From Dehalococcoidia bacterium UBA5760 (lineage in GTDB: Bacteria; Chloroflexota; Dehalococcoidia; Dehalococcoidales; UBA5760), in contig DIFA01000004.1 in the NCBI GenBank assembly GCA_002418895.1, positions 1 through 49,556 of the forward strand: a stretch of 49,556 nucleotides of DNA, written 5' to 3'. How positions within the stretch are numbered: the stretch's first letter is position 1; each line of letters opens with the position of its first letter. Both the position numbers and the translations under genes were made by a program. The notes under the pieces were generated by a model, which was not told where the DNA came from, searched no databases, and saw only the letters and a program-made list of their open reading frames with translations. Below are positions 1-6,881 of this stretch, piece after piece.

Positions 1-2955
1 CTCGGACCAGGGGCTGTGGACGCACTCACCGGTCTCGGTGTTAGCCTCACGAACGTGCCAGGTGTAGGTGCGACCGCACTCCAGCCGGGCATCATCGAGG
101 TACAGGCTGGGCGGGTTGCCGGTGATTGTCTTGTCGATTATCTCGACGATGACGTTGCCATTCTCATCCATAATCTCGATGTCGTAGCTGCAGGCCAGGC
201 ACATTCTCTGCCACTTGAGGGTCATCGGGGAGCCAGCGCAGGTAGCGCAGACGTCGCAGGCTACGATGGCCCCGTCCTCGGGGGAAGTCAGGGTCGGGCC
301 GTGCTTAGCAGCGCAGTCCTCATAGCTCCAGAGTAGTCCGTACTCCATATCTCTGACATCGTACCAGTAAGTGTCGATTACCCAGAGTATAGAGTTCGTG
401 TCGATAGAGGTACAGCCGCAGATTCGGAGGCTGCTTGGCTCGTTATTGAAGTCCTGATAGTTATCATCATAAGGGTTGAGCCCGGCGATGAGGTAGTCCC
501 AGTCCTCGGTGCCGCAGCAGTCGGTCTCACAGGGGGTCAGGTTGCGGGCGACGCCGCTGTAGTATTCGTCGCTACCGGGGAAGCGGTCACAGAGGCTCTC
601 ATCGGAGTCGATGCCGATGTAGTTACTCACTGCATACAGGGTGCCGCCGGTCCGCGCCATGACGATACCGTAGTAGCCGTAGTCGAGGGCCTCGAGGTCT
701 TCCCACTCGCCGTCATCGAGGTTGGTGCGGTAGATGCCGCCCTCGCTGGTGGCGGCGAAGATGGTGGTCTCGCCGTCGCATTCGTAGCAGGCGACGTGTA
801 CCGTGCCGTCGTCATCGAGGTCTTCGGTAGTATCCCATGTCTCTCCGCCGTCATCGGACCAGCCGACTGGATCACCGGCATCACCGGCAACTACTACTAA
901 ATCGGAAATGCAGCAGGAGGTGATGGAGTGGCCGGAGCCGACGCTGGTGTCGACACCGTCAGAGGGGCGCCGACCGTACTGAGTGGAGGTGGAGACATAA
1001 CCATTGGAATCAAGGATGTAGACGATGTTCTCGCTCTCAACGGCAAAGTCCTGGATGTAAAGCTTCTGGTTGACTGCCTTGTTCCAACACTGGCCGCAGT
1101 CGCGGCTGTAGTAGAGGTCCTTGGTATTCTGGATACCCATGTAGATGGTACAGCAGTCCTCGGTGTCATCGCAGGGCAAGCGGAGCAGTAACTGGTTGTC
1201 TTGACTATCCGACCAGTCGCCGTAGTAGATTCTTTGCCAGGTGTCACCGTTATCATAGCTGCGCCAAATAGAGTCGCAGGCGGAGTGAGGAGTTAGCTCT
1301 AGCTCACAATCATCACATAAGCATTCACTAAAATCCCCATTCTGGATGGTGGTGAGGTAAATCACGCTGCAGTCTGGGCAGACGGCGACATCGGAAAGCC
1401 AGTCGATATCGGTGTCGATTAAACCTATCTGATTCCAGGAGACGCCGTCATCAAGGCTCACCGAGAAGGCAGACTCGTCAAGCAGGTTCCCGTCACCATT
1501 AGCCCAATCAGCAAATGGGGTATAGCCTTCACCAGTATTCCAGTACCAGCTACCGGTGGTGGAGGCATAGGCCTTCTGCCCGTCGGGAGTATAGGATACT
1601 ACCGCCATATATGGCCCCGAGGGGTCCTTGCAGGCAGCTTCCCACCTCGGGCAGCAGTCATCAAGCTCAATTGTATTGTAGATGGAGATGCCGGCACAAT
1701 CTTGAGCCTCCACAGGGTAACCCGGATTAGAACCGGAAACATTCGTCCAGCCTGTATAAACGCCGATCATTGCCTTGCAGGTGTCGGCATCGCCATGGAC
1801 ATCAATACTGGCCAGCAGTGGGTCTCCCGAGGGTCCACAGCGACCGGTTAAGTCACCATCCTCGCAGATCATGACGTAGCCGCCAGTCTTTTGGGTGACA
1901 GTGTCGTAGGCGTTAACATAGAGATAGATGTTATTGGACTTGGATTCAATGCCATCGAAGTCAGCGGGTAGGGCAAAGCCCATGCTCCTGATATCAGCCC
2001 AGCTATATAGTTCATCACCATCGTTGGTTATCTGGGTGGCATTGTTAAAGCCGGCTTCAGCATTCCAGCCGCCGTCGCCATCAAAGGTACCTTCTTGGAG
2101 GTAAGGAATATAGTTGCTATCAACACCCATGCAAACGATGGTGTCATCCATATCGAAGTTAGGTGAGAAGTCAACGGCAACTATTCCCTGGGAATCTATG
2201 ACCCAGGCAGGAGGATCGCCATCATCACCATCATCCCAGCCAGGGTAGTATCGGGTATCAACCCAACCTCCGGTGAGCCACGTGCCCGCCTCGAGGCGGA
2301 AGACGGCACCCGTAGCACCGTCGCCTCTATCATCAGCAATCCCAGCCAAGGCAATGTTGTGGATGCTGCCTACCTTGGGCGAGACGGCCATGTCCAGCAT
2401 AATTTGCATGGAAGTACTCTTGGATGTATCGGTTACGGCATGAGCATATGTGAAGTTTGACCCGCCGTCCTGAGACGCAAGTACGAAAGATTCACCTGCA
2501 TCACCCGCATCATCAAAGTAACCTGCCACAGCCACCCAATCCTCGTCATCAGGAGCAACCGCTACTAGGTTCAGGCTAAAGATCGTCTCATCAGGAAGTG
2601 AGGAGGCATCCACGACATTCTCGGTAATGTCGCTCCAGGTAACACCCCCGTCATCGGACTTGACCAGGGCAAAGGTGCCCCAGCCCTCATCATACAGATA
2701 GCCTACTTCAGTACACTCACTAGCCAATTCAAGGACGGCATAGATAATGTCCCCCTCGTCGCCGCCGATGGCGTAGTCGAGGATATCAGAGGCGGGTAGG
2801 ATGACCAAGTCATCCCAGCTCGGTGTGGTAACCGTGCCCCATTCCATCTCGTCGGCCTGGGCTTCGTCTGTCGGTATCACGGCAGTACCCATGGCAAAGA
2901 CGAGACCGAGGGCCAGTCCCACGCCTAATATCTTGGATAATAGTTTAGTTTTCAT
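1..2955 (-). CDS. Secreted cysteine-rich Asp-box (BNR) repeat protein, partial (3' end outside window)
   Basis: I read one open minus-strand frame from the ATG at 2955 to the window edge: 985 codons without a stop. An AAGGAG lies 13 nt before the start. The N terminus is a signal peptide (KTKLLSK, a hydrophobic stretch, then an Ala-rich cleavage region near residues 25-30). Asp-box motifs (S-x-D-x-G-x-x-W) recur: SDDGGVTW near residue 100, SQDGG near 156, SLDDGVSW near 501, SYDNGDTW near 566, a Cys-bearing variant SRDCGQCW near 615, and SDDGGETW near 697. This pattern is typical of sialidase- or sortilin-like beta-propellers. The last 100 residues resemble a fibronectin type III domain (begins PTLTSPEDGA). 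From about residue 350 onward Cys is very abundant, often as CC or CxxC. It is probably an extracellular or cell-surface (S-layer-like) protein. No catalytic residues were identified and the function is unknown. Confidence 0.85.
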   Translation of the reverse strand, partial: MKTKLLSKILGVGLALGLVFAMGTAVIPTDEAQADEMEWGTVTTPSWDDLVILPASDILDYAIGGDEGDIIYAVLELASECTEVGYLYDEGWGTFALVKSDDGGVTWSDITENVVDASSLPDETIFSLNLVAVAPDDEDWVAVAGYFDDAGDAGESFVLASQDGGSNFTYAHAVTDTSKSTSMQIMLDMAVSPKVGSIHNIALAGIADDRGDGATGAVFRLEAGTWLTGGWVDTRYYPGWDDGDDGDPPAWVIDSQGIVAVDFSPNFDMDDTIVCMGVDSNYIPYLQEGTFDGDGGWNAEAGFNNATQITNDGDELYSWADIRSMGFALPADFDGIESKSNNIYLYVNAYDTVTQKTGGYVMICEDGDLTGRCGPSGDPLLASIDVHGDADTCKAMIGVYTGWTNVSGSNPGYPVEAQDCAGISIYNTIELDDCCPRWEAACKDPSGPYMAVVSYTPDGQKAYASTTGSWYWNTGEGYTPFADWANGDGNLLDESAFSVSLDDGVSWNQIGLIDTDIDWLSDVAVCPDCSVIYLTTIQNGDFSECLCDDCELELTPHSACDSIWRSYDNGDTWQRIYYGDWSDSQDNQLLLRLPCDDTEDCCTIYMGIQNTKDLYYSRDCGQCWNKAVNQKLYIQDFAVESENIVYILDSNGYVSTSTQYGRRPSDGVDTSVGSGHSITSCCISDLVVVAGDAGDPVGWSDDGGETWDTTEDLDDDGTVHVACYECDGETTIFAATSEGGIYRTNLDDGEWEDLEALDYGYYGIVMARTGGTLYAVSNYIGIDSDESLCDRFPGSDEYYSGVARNLTPCETDCCGTEDWDYLIAGLNPYDDNYQDFNNEPSSLRICGCTSIDTNSILWVIDTYWYDVRDMEYGLLWSYEDCAAKHGPTLTSPEDGAIVACDVCATCAGSPMTLKWQRMCLACSYDIEIMDENGNVIVEIIDKTITGNPPSLYLDDARLECGRTYTWHVREANTETGECVHSPWSE

Positions 2956-3260
2956 CGACCTATATTTTCTCCTTAAGTTTTAGGATTACCTTTCTCCATA
3001 TAAAGATGTATAAACATATATCTCTATTTCTCATTGGAGACAAGGCTATGTTTTCCGGTTTTCCGCTCTGCTCCCGGTATCAGGGGCGCCTCCCTTCGGG
3101 ATGGTAGTAATTCAAAGTATCCCTTGGGCTCTCTAATGGCATCACCTCCTCCGAGTTAAGATTTCTCCCATAAGTGCTGATAGCTTTCCAGGTGCTTTGA
3201 GTCTTAATTTATCTTGCCTTTTGGTAAACAATCGAATATAGACTATGAGTATGATTACTA

Positions 3261-3291
3261 AGTTAACAGGGAATTATTAAGAACCTGTTAA
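3261..3291 (-). promoter_or_regulatory. TTAAC tandem box A (OmpR/PhoB-type) upstream of the secreted protein
   Basis: On the minus strand this reads TTAACA-N5-TTAATA-N8-TTAACT. The 11-bp repeat period is that of PhoB/PhoP-family binding sites. The same arrangement, with identical spacing, recurs at 5667-5697, and its first two units recur at 4120-4136. The distance to the ATG at 2955 is about 320 bp. Confidence 0.45.
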
Positions 3292-3471
3292 GTCTAATAC
3301 CAAATAGCGAATCGTTTCCTCGTTTGCCCTGTAGAATTTTTCAATCCTAAAGTGGGTGTAGAGTTCCCTGACTTTGCTTAAACATATTATTGTAGGGACA
3401 TCAGGATGGTAACCATAATAAATGAATAATAATGGGGAAGAGGAAAAACCGGAGGCAGACATATTGAGCAT
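3277..3471 (-). pseudogene. Possible remnant of a protein gene (64 codons)
   Basis: This is an open stretch on the minus strand whose C-terminal half (around HPDVPTIICLSKVRELYTHF) has protein-like composition and faintly recalls the tail of SAM-dependent methyltransferases. The frame stays open about 10 codons upstream of the Met before a TAA. There is no ribosome binding site, and its 3' end overlaps the TTAAC box. It is either a decayed gene end or chance. Confidence 0.2.
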
Positions 3472-3681
3472 ATGGGCATCTGTAGATCCGGCGTATTCCG
3501 GTTAACAATATGGAAATATGCAGCGCAGCAATACTGTGCGCAGTGGTATCCGTGACCGCCAGAATCTTTGAGGAGATTAGCCTGTGGATATTCGTTTGTA
3601 ACTATTGTCGTAATGTGAGACCGGGCGATTCAGTACCTTCGTGATTTTCCACACCTGAAATTAGCGCCATCCCTCTGGTTG

Positions 3682-3957
3682 TCATAAGACGACTGGCTGC
3701 CGGCCCCTGTTAGTACCAGGTAGTCGGGCCAGATTGACACGCAGCATGCGTCCTTTCAAGATTTTCTTGTTCAGAGCGTCAACGGCTGCTTGTCCTCCCA
3801 CTGTTGATGGCATCTCCACAAATGCGAATCCCTTTTTCCATTCGCTACCTAGGACGTTTGTGATGTTTACCGAGCTAACTTCTCCGAAGGCCGAGAATGC
3901 CCGACGTAGTTCCTCTTCATTCGCATCATCAGGTAGGTTTCCGACATAGATTTTCAT
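3682..3957 (-). CDS. RRM-domain RNA-binding protein
   Basis: A 91-residue single RNA recognition motif protein of the small bacterial/cyanobacterial Rbp type. RNP2 is KIYVGNLP at the very N terminus and RNP1 is KGFAFVEM near residue 45; both carry the aromatic RNA-stacking residues. A short basic tail (TNRGRQPVVL) follows. I place the start at 3957 because AAGGAG lies 6 nt upstream; the longer frame to 3984 would place its first codons on top of that site. Such proteins bind single-stranded RNA and are often cold- or stress-responsive. The gene is monocistronic, with a TTAAC tandem box about 160 bp upstream. Family assignment is firm; the RNA targets are unknown. Confidence 0.92.
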   Translation of the reverse strand: MKIYVGNLPDDANEEELRRAFSAFGEVSSVNITNVLGSEWKKGFAFVEMPSTVGGQAAVDALNKKILKGRMLRVNLARLPGTNRGRQPVVL

Positions 3958-4119
3958 GCTATTCTCCTTTTGTGATCTGATCATTCTTCTTGTAAGAGAT
4001 ACCTAAATATGTATTATAGTGCCAGATATTGATCCTGAGGTGACTCATATCCCTGATTATCCCTCACGCGTCTGCCGTGTACATACTATCTGCAGCCGCG
4101 ACTGATTCTAGCAGGTGAA

Positions 4120-4136
4120 TATTAAGATTTGGTTAA
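4120..4136 (-). promoter_or_regulatory. TTAAC tandem box B upstream of the RRM gene
   Basis: The minus strand reads TTAACC-N5-TTAATA, followed about 9 nt later by a -10-like TAGAAT. The flank at 4146-4170 is a 25-bp block shared, with 4 transitions, with the flank of box C (5711-5735). Confidence 0.45.
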
Positions 4137-4145
4137 TGATAGTGG

Positions 4146-4170
4146 GGACTTTGGAATCACCGGACAACCA
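4146..4170. repeat. 25-bp conserved promoter-flank block, copy 1
   Basis: Begins GGACTTTGGAATCACCGG and ends CAACCA. It matches 5711-5735 at 21 of 25 positions; all four differences are transitions. It lies just upstream (in minus-strand terms) of TTAAC box B. Copy 2 has the same relation to box C. Confidence 0.6.
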
Positions 4171-4181
4171 ACTTTCAAAGC

Positions 4182-4250
4182 TTGACAAGGTAGAGAAGTA
4201 GTGCAATAATATATCTAGATATATCGTGATAATACTATATATTATCGCAC
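4182..4250 (+). promoter_or_regulatory. padR promoter with overlapping large palindromic operator
   Basis: TTGACA (4182-4187), a 17-bp spacer and AATAAT (4205-4210) form a strong promoter. Its -10 sits inside the left arm of an interrupted palindrome: GTGCAATAATATAT (4201-4214) and ATATATTATCGCAC (4237-4250), 14-nt arms with one mismatch, separated by 22 nt. A second palindrome, ATATCTAGATAT (4211-4222), lies within. The ribosome binding site follows directly. The position suggests autorepression by the PadR protein. Confidence 0.65.
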
Positions 4251-4266
4251 AAAGGAGTTGAATAGG

Positions 4267-4779
4267 ATGCTTAGACATAGGTTTCTGAGAAGTCATAGGC
4301 TGTTTCATGGTTTCCCCCATGAGAGTCCATTCCACAAAGGGGACTTGAAGTACGTTGTTTTAGATCTGTTACAAGGCAAGCCTAAATATGGCTATGAAAT
4401 TATACGGGCTCTCGAGGAGCAATCCCACGGTTTCTATAGACCTAGTCCGGGGGTGGTTTATCCAACCCTACAGATGCTTGAAGAAATGGGTTATGCAAGC
4501 TCTACAGAAAGAGACGGGAAGAAGGTTTATACGATCACTGGTGAGGGCCGCCATTTTCTAGATGAGCGGAGTGATTGGACTGATGAGATTAGAAGTCATA
4601 TGAGACATCACTGGAATCCCAAGCACTTTGTGGTTATAGGGGGAATAATGGATGAAGTCGACAAAATTGTGGAATCGGTGGGATCTGGAGCCAGAAATGC
4701 GGCTCCGGGAAAACTTGATCGTATCAAACAAGTAATCTCTAAAACCCGCCAAGAAATAGAGGCTATACTGCAGGAGTAA
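4267..4779 (+). CDS. PadR-family transcriptional regulator
   Basis: A 170-residue protein with an N-terminal PadR winged helix (about residues 25-100): LKYVVLDLLQGKPKYGYEII, then the typical SPGVVYPTLQMLEEMGY recognition region and wing, then ITGEGRHFLDER. The C-terminal 70 residues are helical, as expected for the dimerising part. The start is ATG 4267, with AAAGGAG (4251-4257) 9 nt upstream; the upstream TTG at 4258 directly abuts that site and cannot be used. PadR proteins are usually repressors of nearby stress or transport genes. Here the only linked gene is the small ORF at 4804, so the effector and targets beyond its own promoter are unknown. Confidence 0.9.
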   Translation: MLRHRFLRSHRLFHGFPHESPFHKGDLKYVVLDLLQGKPKYGYEIIRALEEQSHGFYRPSPGVVYPTLQMLEEMGYASSTERDGKKVYTITGEGRHFLDERSDWTDEIRSHMRHHWNPKHFVVIGGIMDEVDKIVESVGSGARNAAPGKLDRIKQVISKTRQEIEAILQE

Positions 4780-4803
4780 AAACAGTCTTGTGAGGAAGGT
4801 CTG

Positions 4804-5001
4804 ATGTCTAAAAACGATATCAAGATTGAATACGACTCTCTATCAAGCAGCCACTACATCTACTGGGAAGCAGCCTTTGCGGTTGTTGGCTTGGGTGTCA
4901 CGAAAATTGAAGCTTTGAATGATTTGCAGCAGGCGGCTCATTTCCTGATTGATTCACTAATTGATACAAAGCTCAAGGAGCTTGCCAATACTGCCTTATG
5001 A
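4804..5001 (+). CDS. Small conserved-looking protein, HicB-like fold possible
   Basis: A 65-residue protein starting 24 bp after padR, with an AGGAAGG site before its ATG, so it is probably cotranscribed with padR. The sequence has a beta-beta-alpha pattern (IKIEYDS, then HYIYWEAAFAVVGLGVTKIEALNDLQQAA) reminiscent of the partial RNase H-like fold of HicB antitoxins, in which 'GxGxTxxEAxxxL' is common. No HicA toxin is adjacent. Function unknown; the HicB comparison is weak inference. Confidence 0.6.
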   Translation: MSKNDIKIEYDSLSSSHYIYWEAAFAVVGLGVTKIEALNDLQQAAHFLIDSLIDTKLKELANTAL

Positions 5002-5054
5002 TGCCAAATGTGCTCGGGTTAGCAAGTTTCCCATTCATTGATTGACGACAGGCT

Positions 5055-5477
5055 TTAATCGGCATCAGCCGGAGGTTCCCCGGAAGGGGGCTCACCACCG
5101 TGAGGCCTGCCAGCCGGAAAGTCACCTTCTGGAAATACCAGTGCTTTTCTCAGTGCATCCTCAGAAACGTTCAGTTCTTCAGCCACGGCCGTAAAATCCG
5201 GGAGTCCCTGTTGCGTATCGCCTAAAGCGTCTCTCAACTGCTCCTCAGTTACCCCGAGTTCCTCGGCAATGGTTGCCAGATCAGTCATTGAGGTATCTGG
5301 TACGCCGTGTTCGGAGAATTCCGGCATATCGTGCTCTTCTTGTGTAATCTGCCCGGCGAAAGTAGCAGACTCTACTGTGGTAGTCGCAGTCTCTTCAGCT
5401 TTACTACAGCCTACTATAGCTAATGCCATCATGCCTGTAATCATGACTACGAATATTACTCTCTTCTGGGTCATCAC
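5055..5477 (-). CDS. Small lipoprotein with duplicated helical repeat
   Basis: A 140-residue protein with a lipoprotein signal peptide ending in the lipobox IVGC at about Cys 24, so it is probably anchored outside the membrane. After an acidic linker come two copies of one helix-turn-helix-like unit: DLATIAEELGVTEEQLRDAL and, about 28 residues later, DFTAVAEELNVSEDALRKAL. The C terminus is Gly/Pro/Asp-rich and ends DAD. No enzyme motif is visible. Similar repeats occur in exported proteins of unknown function in Firmicutes and Chloroflexota. It is a single gene with a long leader (hairpin at 5519-5598) and TTAAC box C upstream. Confidence 0.8.
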   Translation of the reverse strand: MMTQKRVIFVVMITGMMALAIVGCSKAEETATTTVESATFAGQITQEEHDMPEFSEHGVPDTSMTDLATIAEELGVTEEQLRDALGDTQQGLPDFTAVAEELNVSEDALRKALVFPEGDFPAGRPHGGEPPSGEPPADAD

Positions 5478-5666
5478 TTTGGTTGTATCCTTTCCGTATG
5501 AAAAATAATCCTGTTGGCCAGGAGGGCAGGGGTACTATGTTACGCAGACTTAATCGGACTGGAAAACAAACAGGTAATGACTTCTCCCTGCCCCCCTGAT
5601 GTAGTTATTATCTCTTGGCCAGTTGCCGATATGATCGTCGTCTTGTGATTTATCATATGTAAGTAA

Positions 5667-5697
5667 TGTTAACGAGTAAATATTAAAATCCGGTTAA
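5667..5697 (-). promoter_or_regulatory. TTAAC tandem box C upstream of the lipoprotein gene
   Basis: The minus strand reads TTAACC-N5-TTAATA-N8-TTAACA, the same three-unit spacing as box A. A TATGAT hexamer, a candidate -10, lies downstream near 5655. The distance to the start at 5477 is about 200 bp. Confidence 0.45.
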
Positions 5698-5710
5698 GAA
5701 ATAATCAGCA

Positions 5711-5735
5711 GGACTCTGGAATTGCCGGGCAACCA
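5711..5735. repeat. 25-bp conserved promoter-flank block, copy 2
   Basis: Begins GGACTCTGGAATTGCCGG and ends CAACCA. It matches 4146-4170 at 21 of 25 positions and lies 13 nt beyond TTAAC box C. Confidence 0.6.
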
Positions 5736-6043
5736 CCTACCTATAACATTTGCGGTCATATTTGCCTAATTTGGCATGTTTTTGAGTACCATTGATCATG
5801 TCGGCAGGAAGGGGTGAGGTACTTTAGCTTGTTTGCTATAATTGTCTCTGAGACCGGCTGTTGAAATTTGATACCCCTGTTGATATTCTAGATGAAGTGC
5901 GGGACAGGATGACTGAGAACACGATCAAGAGGACGCTCTTAGTCACCCTAGATTAATCTAATGAACCTTGAAGAGTCTAAATATGAAGCGATACTCAGAG
6001 TCAGCTATTAAATATCAATTAACATAAGGAGGTACTACAAAAG

Positions 6044-6823
6044 ATGGGGAGATTGGATGGCAAGGTAGCCTTGATTACTGGAGGTGCTTGTGGCATAGGC
6101 GGGGGGCATTCGGAGTTGTTTGCTAAGGAGGGGGCTAAAGTCGTAGTTACTACCAGGAAGAAGGTAGATGAGGGAACGGCGCTGGCGGAGGGTATTAAAA
6201 AGCAGGGTGGGGAGGCCATCTTTCTTCGGCTCGATACCACCAGCGAGGATGACTGGAAAAAGGTGCTCGGTGAGGTGATCAAAAAATATGGCAAGCTTAA
6301 TGTCCTGGTGAACAATGCCGGCGTTTCACTGGCGAAAACGATAGAAGAGACCTCCCTCGATGAATGGAACTGGATAATGAATATCAACGCGGCCGGGGTG
6401 TTCTTGGGCTGCAAATACGGCATTGAGGTTATGAAGAAGAACGGGGAACCGTGCTCCATAGTGAACATCTCGTCCATCGATGCCATAATAGGTGAAGCCG
6501 GGTTGCCTGCCTATTGTGCCTCTAAAGGGGCTGTGAGAGCAATGACCAAATCGGTGGCCCTATCCTGTGCTGAGGCAGGATACAGTATCCGGGTCAATTC
6601 CGTGCATCCCGGTCTGATCCACACCGAGCTTACCGACAAAGAGGCTAAAGACTACGGGATCTCGTTCAACCAGTACAACAAGCTGTTTACCGAAGCGACG
6701 CCGCTGGGTCGTATCGGCGAACCGATTGATATTGCCTACGCGAGTTTGTATCTTGCTTCCGACGAGTCCAGATGGGTTACCGGATCGGAATATGTCGTAG
6801 ATGGCGGGTATGTAGCCAGATAA
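6044..6823 (+). CDS. Short-chain dehydrogenase/reductase (SDR)
   Basis: A 259-residue classical SDR. The NAD(P)-binding motif TGGACGIG is near residues 13-20, NNAG near 90, the catalytic Ser lies in the NISSIDA segment near 144, and the YCASK motif supplies Tyr157 and Lys161. The C terminus VTGSEYVVDGGY is typical. The substrate cannot be told from the sequence; the best general match is to FabG-like or hydroxysteroid/cyclic-alcohol dehydrogenases. AAGGAGG lies 12 nt before the ATG. It is a single gene, convergent with the ABC transporter genes. Confidence 0.93.
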   Translation: MGRLDGKVALITGGACGIGGGHSELFAKEGAKVVVTTRKKVDEGTALAEGIKKQGGEAIFLRLDTTSEDDWKKVLGEVIKKYGKLNVLVNNAGVSLAKTIEETSLDEWNWIMNINAAGVFLGCKYGIEVMKKNGEPCSIVNISSIDAIIGEAGLPAYCASKGAVRAMTKSVALSCAEAGYSIRVNSVHPGLIHTELTDKEAKDYGISFNQYNKLFTEATPLGRIGEPIDIAYASLYLASDESRWVTGSEYVVDGGYVAR

Positions 6824-6881
6824 AGGCTGAATAGCTTTTAGGCCAGTTATTGGGGAGTAGCCTCTTTGACCAAATAGGGAA

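Larger units (their letters stand above)
2956..3681. other. Intergenic region: long leader of the secreted protein plus a possible gene remnant
   Basis: This 726-bp stretch lies between two minus-strand genes. It holds a TTAAC tandem box at 3261-3291, an inverted repeat TTAACAGG/CCTGTTAA (3263-3270 and 3284-3291), and a strong Shine-Dalgarno-like GGAGGAGGTGAT on the minus strand at 3141-3152, far from the main start codon. That sequence opens a 20-codon mini-ORF (3142 down to 3080). A possible protein remnant lies at 3277-3471. The leader matches no riboswitch class I recognise. Confidence 0.5.
5478..6043. other. Intergenic region between divergent genes: regulatory elements only
   Basis: On the minus side it holds the leader of the lipoprotein gene, including a long-range inverted repeat (CAGGAGGGCAGGG at 5519-5531 and CCCTGCCCCCCTG at 5586-5598, one mismatch), and TTAAC box C. 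On the plus side there is a TATAAT at 5837-5842 without a good -35 and a short open stretch ending in TAA at 5956 that has no start or ribosome binding site. Confidence 0.5.

Noticed and set aside
5851..5956. Short open stretch with protein-like content ending in TAA before the SDR gene.
   Set aside because: Starts right after a TGA, has no start codon with a ribosome site and only about 34 codons.
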